Positions 57,580 to 64,000 of a stretch of DNA of 64,000 nt are shown in pieces. Both the position numbers and the translations under genes were made by a program. Position 1 is the stretch's first letter; the number at the start of each line of letters is the position of its first letter. The stretch covers positions 1 to 64,000 of the forward strand of contig JAABRR010000016.1 in the NCBI GenBank assembly GCA_011390785.1, read 5' to 3'. This DNA comes from Sphingobacteriia bacterium (GTDB taxonomy: Bacteria > Bacteroidota > Bacteroidia > Bacteroidales > UBA7960). The notes below the pieces were generated by a model. That model was not told the origin of the DNA. It was given only the letters and a program-made list of their open reading frames with translations, and made no database searches.

Positions 57580-58377
57580 TTAATCAGTCAAATTCTTTTT
57601 ATCCTTTGGGGAATGACCATCCGGATTTTTTGGCGTTTTAACTGTATAGATGTAGTTTATTTTTGCCGCTGGGTTTTCAGTAGATGATTGGTTTGTTCCC
57701 TTGCTTTCATTGTTTGATTTTTTAGAATTTTCGCTGGTTTTTGTCATCCAATAAGGAGGAGAACTGCCAGATGCATCGTCATCGTTCTCTTCTTCAAGTT
57801 CCCAGGAGTAAATTTTCCTTTGAGGGCCTGTTTCACGATAAAATAGTGCCAGCACCAAACCTGCCAACAATCCCATGAGGTGCCCTTCCCACGAAACTCT
57901 TTCTCTAAGTGGGAAAATCCCCCAAACCATACTTCCATATAAAAAGGCTACCAATAAAGATAAGGCCATTAACCGGGGATGTTGCCGTATTACACCACTA
58001 ACAAAAAGAAATGCTGCCCAACTATAAATAATGCCACTGGCGCCAATATGCCACGACTCGCGGGCAAATACCCAAACCCAAAGCCCGCTCATTAGCCAGG
58101 CCAGCAAAGTAATACGGATACCCAACTCTTTATAGAAATAAAACAGGGCCCATCCCAAAATCAACAGGGGGAATGTATTGGATATAAGGTGCTGGTAACT
58201 ACCATGAATAAGAGGAGAGAAAATAATGCCTTTCAAACCTTCTAATTTTAAGGGATAAACACCCCATTGGTGGAAATCAAGGGAAAAAAAATCTTCAAAA
58301 ATCTTAATTATCCATAATATGATAACAAAAACAACAGGGTAGAAAATCGCGGTCCATATTTTGTTAGCATCTTTCAT
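57580..58377 (-). CDS. Rhomboid-family intramembrane protease
   Basis: A 265-residue membrane protein with six or more hydrophobic segments. Catalytic residues are visible: Ser114 in HIGASGIIY and His166 in SWEGHLMG, with HLISN (63-67) as the family HxxxN block. The C-terminal 60 residues are polar and low-complexity (SENSKKSNNESKG), probably a cytoplasmic tail. ATG 58377 is preferred to a TTG three codons upstream. Rhomboids cut membrane-spanning substrates; the target is unknown. Confidence 0.92.
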   Translation of the reverse strand: MKDANKIWTAIFYPVVFVIILWIIKIFEDFFSLDFHQWGVYPLKLEGLKGIIFSPLIHGSYQHLISNTFPLLILGWALFYFYKELGIRITLLAWLMSGLWVWVFARESWHIGASGIIYSWAAFLFVSGVIRQHPRLMALSLLVAFLYGSMVWGIFPLRERVSWEGHLMGLLAGLVLALFYRETGPQRKIYSWELEEENDDDASGSSPPYWMTKTSENSKKSNNESKGTNQSSTENPAAKINYIYTVKTPKNPDGHSPKDKKNLTD

Positions 58378-58488
58378 GTCTGACAAAATTAAACAAATAC
58401 ATGTTAGATTTCCTTTACTAATGGTTTAGAAATGTTTGGATTTCGTTATTTTTCATTAAAAATAAAAAATCCTTTAAGGTGTTTTGGC

Positions 58489-58496
58489 TACTTTTG
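58489..58496 (+). promoter_or_regulatory. S41 peptidase promoter -7 box
   Basis: TACTTTTG, 21 bases before ATG 58518. It supports that ATG over a GTG at 58479, which precedes the box. Confidence 0.5.
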
Positions 58497-58517
58497 TCGT
58501 TTATAAAAAATATATCT

Positions 58518-60125
58518 ATGAAATTTGTTAAAATCAATTCAGATACAAGAGGTGTTTTTGTGATTGCTCTTCTGTTTTTATTCAGTTTTAATCTTGCTGC
58601 CCAAACAGCCACTGACCCATCTGAGAAGTTTCGAAGAGCCCTAAGAATAATAGGTTTTGCTTATGTTGATCCTGTGGAAGAGGAAGAATTGGTAGAAGAT
58701 GCCATAAGGGGAATGCTTAAGGAGTTAGACCCACACTCAGTTTATCTTTCTGCTGAAGAATTACGCAGAGCTAATGAACCCTTGCAGGGAAGTTTTGAAG
58801 GTATTGGTGTTCAATTTAATATTATTAACGACTCCATAGTGGTTGTATCTCCAGTTCCGGGTGGGCCCAGTGAGAAAGTGGGAATTTTGCCAGGAGATAA
58901 AATCGTTGAAATTGATGGCGAAAATTCTACGGGGGACGAAGTAAACAATGAGTTTGTTATGGAACGATTAAGAGGGGATAAAGGCACCAAAGTTAAAGTT
59001 GGCATTTTTCGAAGAGGGAGTTCCGGGATTCTTGACTTTACCATTACGCGCGATAAAATTCCAATTAATTCTCTCGATGCAGCTTTTATGGCAACCAATG
59101 AGATTGGTTATATTAAGCTTAATCGTTTCTCAAGAACTACAATGGCTGAATTTAAGGATGCTCTTACCACCCTTCTCGGTAGCGGTATGAAACACTTAAT
59201 TCTTGACTTGAGTTTTAACTCAGGCGGATACCTCGACGTCGCTATTGATTTGGCTGATCAGTTTTTGCAGCGGGATCAATTAATTGTTTACACAGAAGGC
59301 AATGCATCTCCAACACAAAAGTTTAACTCTACCAGTGTAGGGAATTTTAAATCGGGTAAATTGGTAGTAATGATCAATGAGGGAAGTGCATCAGCAAGTG
59401 AAATTGTTGCAGGTGCTGTTCAGGATTGGGACCGGGGTTTGCTGGTAGGTCGAAGATCTTTTGGCAAAGGGCTTGTTCAACGTCCTTTCGATTTACCTGA
59501 TGGTAGTGCTATAAGACTTACTACTGCCAGATATATGACGCCTACCGGCAGAAGTATTCAGCGTCCTTATGACAATGGAAAGGAAGAGTATTATAATGAT
59601 TTAACCGCCAGGCTCGAAAGTGGAGAATTGATAAATAGTGCCAGCATCTCTTTTCCTGATTCTTTGAAATACTTTACCCTTCATAACAAAAGGGTTGTAT
59701 ATGGAGGGGGAGGTATTATGCCCGATTTTTTTATTCCGCTGGATACCACCAGAGTTTCTGATTATTATTCGAAACTTTTAAGAAGCGGAGCCCTTAATAC
59801 CTTTAGTATTGAATATGCAAATGAAAACCGAAGTTCATTATTAGCCAATTATGAAGATGTTGATGTTTTCTCTGATAAATTTGTTGTGGAAGAATCGCTT
59901 TTGACTAAACTTTATGATTACGCTGAAAAACAAGGAATCACAAATGATGAAGAGCATGAAATTGATGATTTTCTGAATAATCAGGTAAAAGCATTAATAG
60001 CCCGTAGTTTATGGGATTTTAGCGCCTATATTCAAATTTTCATGCAGGCTGATCAGGCATATTTAAGAGCAATTAAAGTTATTGAGGATGAAACTTTTGA
60101 TGACTTAAAAGTTCATTGGAAATAA
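58518..60125 (+). CDS. C-terminal processing peptidase, S41 family
   Basis: Exported serine protease of 535 residues. A signal peptide (VIALLFLFSFNLAAQ) is followed by an N-terminal region, a PDZ domain (about 85-165; GSFEGIGVQFNIIND, ILPGDKIVEIDGE, RLRGDKGTKV) and the protease core. The catalytic dyad is Ser292 in NEGSASASEIVAGA and Lys317 in SFGKGLVQ, spaced 25 residues as in Prc/CtpA. The C-terminal 150 residues are the helical extension common in Bacteroidota. It trims exported proteins from their C-terminus. Confidence 0.94.
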   Translation: MKFVKINSDTRGVFVIALLFLFSFNLAAQTATDPSEKFRRALRIIGFAYVDPVEEEELVEDAIRGMLKELDPHSVYLSAEELRRANEPLQGSFEGIGVQFNIINDSIVVVSPVPGGPSEKVGILPGDKIVEIDGENSTGDEVNNEFVMERLRGDKGTKVKVGIFRRGSSGILDFTITRDKIPINSLDAAFMATNEIGYIKLNRFSRTTMAEFKDALTTLLGSGMKHLILDLSFNSGGYLDVAIDLADQFLQRDQLIVYTEGNASPTQKFNSTSVGNFKSGKLVVMINEGSASASEIVAGAVQDWDRGLLVGRRSFGKGLVQRPFDLPDGSAIRLTTARYMTPTGRSIQRPYDNGKEEYYNDLTARLESGELINSASISFPDSLKYFTLHNKRVVYGGGGIMPDFFIPLDTTRVSDYYSKLLRSGALNTFSIEYANENRSSLLANYEDVDVFSDKFVVEESLLTKLYDYAEKQGITNDEEHEIDDFLNNQVKALIARSLWDFSAYIQIFMQADQAYLRAIKVIEDETFDDLKVHWK

Positions 60126-60161
60126 ATATTTCCGGGGTTTAATACTTATATTATTTATGTA

Positions 60162-60193
60162 AAGGGTCTCAATTAATGAGACCTTTTTTCTTA
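60162..60193 (+). terminator. Intrinsic terminator after the S41 gene
   Basis: GGTCTCA/TGAGACC stem with loop ATTAA, followed by T6CTT. It lies 37 bases after the S41 stop codon. Confidence 0.9.
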
Positions 60194-60213
60194 ATTGCCA
60201 AATGCAACCCCGT

Positions 60214-60221
60214 ACTTTTGG
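60214..60221 (+). promoter_or_regulatory. folB promoter -7 box
   Basis: TACTTTTG matches TAnnTTTG, between the terminator and folB, giving a leader of about 65 bases. Confidence 0.4.
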
Positions 60222-60294
60222 GATGCTGGTTTCTGCAATACATTTTGTTTTTAATTAGTGATAACTTTACGCTTAAATCCTTAAAACTTTTAGT

Positions 60295-60663
60295 ATGTCA
60301 AAAATTTTATTGGAAAACATGGAATTCTTTGCCTATCATGGCTGCTTTAGAGAAGAACAGATAATAGGTAACCAGTTTATTGTAAACCTGGAAATTGAAA
60401 CCAATACCCATAAAGCAGAATCTTCAGATAAGCTGACCGATACTTTAAATTACCAGGAAGCCTATAACTTAGTTAAAGAACAGATGCAACAAAAAAGTCA
60501 TTTGCTAGAGCATGTGGCACGAAGAACACTCGACATACTACTCGAAAAATTTCCTGAAATTTCTCACTTAAAAATCAAAATCAGTAAGATGCATCCACCC
60601 ATGGGAGGGAAGCTGAAATGTGTTTCTCTTGAACTTGAGAAGCATAATAGCCGAGATGTATAA
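60295..60663 (+). CDS. folB: Dihydroneopterin aldolase
   Basis: Folate-pathway enzyme of 122 residues that splits dihydroneopterin. The start ILLENMEFFAYHGCFREEQIIGNQF is the family signature (YHGC). Later blocks are DTLNYQEAYNLVKEQ, LLEHVARRTLDILLEKFPEI and KISKMHPPMGGKLKCVSLEL. Length is normal. It lies between its own promoter box and glnS, with no other folate gene nearby. Confidence 0.95.
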   Translation: MSKILLENMEFFAYHGCFREEQIIGNQFIVNLEIETNTHKAESSDKLTDTLNYQEAYNLVKEQMQQKSHLLEHVARRTLDILLEKFPEISHLKIKISKMHPPMGGKLKCVSLELEKHNSRDV

Positions 60664-60734
60664 TGCTTCGTACTTTATTTAAATTTTGTTGGCAACATAC
60701 ATAGCATGTTACAAAATACAACAGCATTTTTTCT

Positions 60735-60742
60735 TACTTTTG
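60735..60742 (+). promoter_or_regulatory. glnS promoter -7 box
   Basis: TACTTTTG lies 29 bases before the glnS ATG. Confidence 0.5.
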
Positions 60743-60771
60743 CTGCTTCAAAATAAAGAAAGAAAAGCAAG

Positions 60772-62469
60772 ATGGATAAAATTGAAAATAAGAGTACAGA
60801 GAAAAAACCTTCCCTGAATTTCCTGGAGCAAATTGTAGAAAATGATCTTAAAAACGGTATTAATGACGGACGTTTACTTACCCGATTTCCACCCGAACCT
60901 AATGGCTACCTGCATATAGGCCATGCGAAATCAATTTGTCTGAATTTTGGACTTGCCGAAAAATATGGGGGAAAAACGAACCTCCGCTTTGATGATACCA
61001 ATCCCACCAAAGAAAGTACAGAATACGTAAATGCCATAATGGAAGATGTTAGGTGGCTGGGCTTTCAATGGCAGGAACCGGTTTTGTATGCCAGTGATTA
61101 TTTTGATAAGCTTTATGAACTTGCCGTTTACCTTATAAAAAAAAGTAAAGCATATGTTTGCCATATGAGCGCAGAAGAGATTAGCACCGGACGTGGAACG
61201 CCACAAACTCCTGGTAAGGAAAGTGCCTGGCGAAATACATCTGTTGAACAGAATTTAAGAGAGTTTGAGAAAATGCGCATTGGTGAATACAAGGAAGGGG
61301 AGCGTGTTTTGCGTGCTAAAATTGATATGGCTTCACCCAACATGTGGATGCGCGATCCGGTAATGTACAGAATTATGTTTGCTCATCATCACCGCACAGA
61401 TAATAAGTGGTGCATTTATCCAATGTACGATTGGGCGCACGGGCAAAGCGATTATATTGAAGGAATTACCCATTCCATTTGTACACTCGAGTTCGTTCCT
61501 CACCGCCAGCTTTATGACTGGTTTCTTGAAAATCTGGATATCAAAGGCACAAGACCCCGACAGTACGAATTTGCGCGGCTTAATCTAACATATACGGTAA
61601 TGAGTAAGCGTAAATTATTGCAGCTGGTAGAAGAAAAATATGTTGACGGATGGGATGATCCACGTATGCCAACCGTTTCCGGGCTAAGAAGAAGAGGCTA
61701 CACGCCTGCATCTATTCGCACTTTTGCCGACAGGGTGGGAGTGGCCAAACGCGAAAATATGATTGATGTTTCTTTGCTTGAATTCTGTATAAGGGAAGAT
61801 TTGAATAAAAATGCTCCCAGAGCTATGGTGGTTCTCAATCCGGTAAAGCTTATTATTGATAATTATCCTGAAAATCAGCAGGAGAAACTTCCCGCAATCA
61901 TTAATCCGGAAGATGCTGAATCTAAAAAAAGAATGGTACCCTTTAGCAGGGAAATATATATTGAGCGTGAAGATTTTATGGAAGATCCACCCAAAAAGTT
62001 TTTCCGTTTAGCACCTGGTGCTGAAGTGCGTTTAAAATATGCCTATATAATTCGATGTGATTCGGTTATAAAAGATGAGCAGGGTAATACTAGCGAGATA
62101 CACTGTACCTATTTTCCTGATACCAAAAGCGGTATGCAAAGTAACCGTAAGGTAAAAGGCACGCTTCATTGGGTAAATATCGATACTGCGGTTGAAATTG
62201 AAGTAAAACTATACGATCGGCTCTTTAGTGTGCCTGAACCTGAAAACGTAGATGAAGGGCAGGATTTTAAAGACTTTATCAATGCTGATTCTTTGAAAAT
62301 GGTAAAAGGCTATGGAGAGCCTTTTATCAATGAATTTTTTCCCGGTAAGGGTTTTCAGTTTGAACGATTGGGCTATTTTTCAGCAGATAAAGAATCGGCA
62401 CCCGGAAATCTTATCTTTAACAGAACTGTAACCCTTAGAGATAGCTGGGCCAAAGAGAATAGAGGGTAG
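60772..62469 (+). CDS. glnS: Glutaminyl-tRNA synthetase
   Basis: Class I synthetase of 565 residues that charges tRNA-Gln. The HIGH motif is at 48-51 in PPEPNGYLHIGHAKSICLNFG; the KMSKS equivalent is VMSKR (276-280). Other blocks are LRFDDTNPTKE, YPMYDWAHGQSDYIEGITHS and the C-terminal anticodon-binding beta-barrels (from about 345). Bacteroidota generally have GlnRS, so a Gln-specific enzyme rather than GluRS is expected. No accessory C-terminal domain is present. Confidence 0.97.
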   Translation: MDKIENKSTEKKPSLNFLEQIVENDLKNGINDGRLLTRFPPEPNGYLHIGHAKSICLNFGLAEKYGGKTNLRFDDTNPTKESTEYVNAIMEDVRWLGFQWQEPVLYASDYFDKLYELAVYLIKKSKAYVCHMSAEEISTGRGTPQTPGKESAWRNTSVEQNLREFEKMRIGEYKEGERVLRAKIDMASPNMWMRDPVMYRIMFAHHHRTDNKWCIYPMYDWAHGQSDYIEGITHSICTLEFVPHRQLYDWFLENLDIKGTRPRQYEFARLNLTYTVMSKRKLLQLVEEKYVDGWDDPRMPTVSGLRRRGYTPASIRTFADRVGVAKRENMIDVSLLEFCIREDLNKNAPRAMVVLNPVKLIIDNYPENQQEKLPAIINPEDAESKKRMVPFSREIYIEREDFMEDPPKKFFRLAPGAEVRLKYAYIIRCDSVIKDEQGNTSEIHCTYFPDTKSGMQSNRKVKGTLHWVNIDTAVEIEVKLYDRLFSVPEPENVDEGQDFKDFINADSLKMVKGYGEPFINEFFPGKGFQFERLGYFSADKESAPGNLIFNRTVTLRDSWAKENRG

Positions 62470-62519
62470 AGATTAGATGTTAGAGAATAGTATATGTAGT
62501 TTCGTTTTTTTTTTCAATA

Positions 62520-63494
62520 TTAACCAATATACGTTTCTACGACTTTACACTTACCCTGAGGAATTAGGGTAATGTTCTTTATATCTGCGGGAATGAGCAT
62601 TATACTTCCAGCTTGCAATATTTCTACACCATTGGTATAGTTGACCATGCAATTGCCTTCAATACAGCTGTAAAGTACAAAAGAATCGAGAAAAGAATAA
62701 TCCATTTCGCGTTCTAAGGTAAATTCCATCATACGAGTGGTAAAATATTGGCACTTAACCAATTCTGTCATCAGATTATCGGTAAGCTGATAATCTGTTT
62801 TGTACGAATCATATTTTTCGAAATCAAGAACTTCCAATGCCCTTTGGGTATGCAATTCGCGGTAATTGCCATCATCGTCTTTACGATTCCAGTCGTAAAC
62901 CCGGTAAGTAACATCAGATGCCTGTTGTATCTCAAGCAATGTGATATTTGCACCTATGGCATGGATTCGTCCGGCAGGGATAAAGAAAACATCACCGGGT
63001 TGTGTTATCTCCACATTCAGGATATCTTTCAACCTTCCGCTTTCCAGATGCTCTAAATAGGTTTGTTTGTCAACAGCACGATTAAATCCAGTAATTATTT
63101 CGGCGCCTGGCTGAGCATCAAGAACAATCCACATTTCAGTTTTTCCTTGTGAATTGTGATTCTCCATTCCATAAATATCATCTGGGTGAACCTGTATAGA
63201 AAGGTAACTTCTCGTATCCAGCAATTTTACCAATAGTGGAAAGTCTTTGCCGAATTTTTCAAATACCCTTTCTCCTACAAGTTCTCCCATGTATATTTCT
63301 GTAAGCTCGCTGATATTATTACCAGCCAGAAATCCGTTTTCAACCACAGAGAGATTTTCTTTTTCTCCTGAAAGCTCCCATGATTCACCACAATTTGGTA
63401 AAGGAGAAAAATCTTTGTTATACAATGTTTTTAATCGGGTACCACCCCAAATTTTGTCTTTGTAAATTGGTTTAAATTTTAATGGATAGAGCAT
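62520..63494 (-). CDS. manA: Mannose-6-phosphate isomerase, class I
   Basis: Zinc cupin enzyme of 324 residues that interconverts fructose-6-P and mannose-6-P. Shows the family start LKFKPIYKDKIWGGTRL, zinc ligands in SIQVHPDD and KTEMWIVLDA, and IPAGRIHAIGANITLLEIQQASDVTYRVYDW with the catalytic arginine region. It is the short, Bacillus-like type. It converges on glnS with a 50-base gap that holds a T-tract but no clear hairpin. Confidence 0.94.
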   Translation of the reverse strand: MLYPLKFKPIYKDKIWGGTRLKTLYNKDFSPLPNCGESWELSGEKENLSVVENGFLAGNNISELTEIYMGELVGERVFEKFGKDFPLLVKLLDTRSYLSIQVHPDDIYGMENHNSQGKTEMWIVLDAQPGAEIITGFNRAVDKQTYLEHLESGRLKDILNVEITQPGDVFFIPAGRIHAIGANITLLEIQQASDVTYRVYDWNRKDDDGNYRELHTQRALEVLDFEKYDSYKTDYQLTDNLMTELVKCQYFTTRMMEFTLEREMDYSFLDSFVLYSCIEGNCMVNYTNGVEILQAGSIMLIPADIKNITLIPQGKCKVVETYIG

Positions 63495-63587
63495 AAAAGG
63501 ATTTTAGAGTAAGGGGTTAATAGGAAAACGGATAACTAAAAGTGAAATCTACGAAAGTTTATTTACTGCCATTTCTCTTTTTCTGAA

Positions 63588-64000
63588 TTATTCGGGCCAT
63601 TTGGCTTCATCGGTATCCAGATCAATAAAAACACCCCAGCTTACACTTATTAGTTTATCACTTTCAAAGTAAAAGTCCATAACGGCATCGCTGAATGAAA
63701 CTCTTCTTTCACCCCATTCTTCATCTTCAATATCTATTTCTTTGAAGCCATTCTTTTCCATTAATTGGATAAGTTCTTTTTCATTCATTTCAAAAACATG
63801 GCTCCCAAACAAAACAGCCTCGCTGTTATCTGTTTCAAAGCTGGTGCACTTTCCGCCATGGTCTTTTTCAAAAAAAACGGTGTTTCCATCTTCCCAGTAA
63901 TTCCATACTTCTGCATCTGATTCATCAGCTTCTCCCGGAAGATCTTCAATTTCTTCCGGTTCGCCAAAAAAATTTTCAACATCTGAAGGTGATGCACCAA
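63588..64000 (-). CDS. Hypothetical acidic protein (N-terminus beyond window)
   Basis: The C-terminal 136 codons of a gene whose start lies right of the window. Reading back from the stop gives VEVWNYW-type sequence (here AEVWNYWEDGNTVFFEKDHG), then FGSHVFEMNEKELIQLMEKNG and SDAVMDFYFESDKLISVSWGVF. The repeated pattern of a short aromatic strand, a charged turn and an acidic helix recalls uncharacterised proteins with tandem beta-alpha units. I cannot name a function. It is on the same strand as, and 93 bases upstream of, manA. Confidence 0.6.
   Translation of the reverse strand, partial: GASPSDVENFFGEPEEIEDLPGEADESDAEVWNYWEDGNTVFFEKDHGGKCTSFETDNSEAVLFGSHVFEMNEKELIQLMEKNGFKEIDIEDEEWGERRVSFSDAVMDFYFESDKLISVSWGVFIDLDTDEAKWPE

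Noticed and set aside
60176-60364. 62-codon ORF before folB
   Set aside because: It starts inside the terminator hairpin and overlaps folB in another frame.

Overview
The window is a Bacteroidota chromosome segment, most like the marine or sediment Bacteroidales/Marinilabiliales; I do not assign a genus. The evidence is a type IX secretion sorting domain (10297-10770), a BlaI/M56-peptidase pair with a TonB tail, the long plant/Bacteroidetes form of IspG, AT-rich intergenic DNA with almost no Shine-Dalgarno sequences, and a recurring TAnnTTTG promoter box at the expected distance from gene starts. I see no tRNA, rRNA, CRISPR array, insertion sequence or prophage. Most of the window is core metabolism.

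Layout. 1-3.7 kb: a partial iron alcohol dehydrogenase, a LytTR regulator with a LytS-type kinase, and a divergent small membrane protein. 3.7-10 kb: sulfatase, metH, metF. 10.3-12.7 kb: two exported proteins, one collagen-like with a tail-fibre chaperone domain. 12.7-16 kb: a sulfur amino acid unit (homoserine dehydrogenase and O-acetylhomoserine sulfhydrylase) headed by a SAM-I riboswitch and followed by small leader ORFs. 16-22 kb: a membrane protein, an ADP-forming acyl-CoA synthetase, and the BlaI, M56/TonB and TPR genes. 22-30.7 kb: ispG, then gltB-gltD behind an attenuator-like leader. 30.7-47.6 kb: twelve minus-strand genes in the order ilvD-ilvB-ilvN-ilvC-leuA-leuC-leuD-(citramalate/isopropylmalate synthase)-leuB-thrA-thrB-thrC, headed by a leader peptide rich in Ile, Leu and Val codons and an intrinsic terminator. 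47.8-52.2 kb: a FAD/Fe-S oxidase and a DUF1338 protein that may convert 2-oxoadipate through D-2-hydroxyglutarate to 2-oxoglutarate. 52.3-64 kb: acyl-CoA ligase, DoxX, pbpC, smpB, a rhomboid protease, an S41 peptidase, folB, glnS, a mannose-6-phosphate isomerase and a partial hypothetical gene.

The genes form one connected network: aspartate to homoserine (thrA, and a second homoserine dehydrogenase), then to threonine (thrB, thrC) or methionine (metY, metH, metF), with the branched-chain pathway next to them and glutamate synthase supplying amino groups. The main new material is regulatory RNA. The ilv-leu leader is a well-resolved attenuator with a 9-bp antiterminator. The SAM-I riboswitch precedes a 43-codon ORF ending in a Met/Cys cluster. 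The homoserine dehydrogenase and gltB leaders have competing pairings next to short ORFs. These calls come from reading the sequence; no folding program or database search was run.
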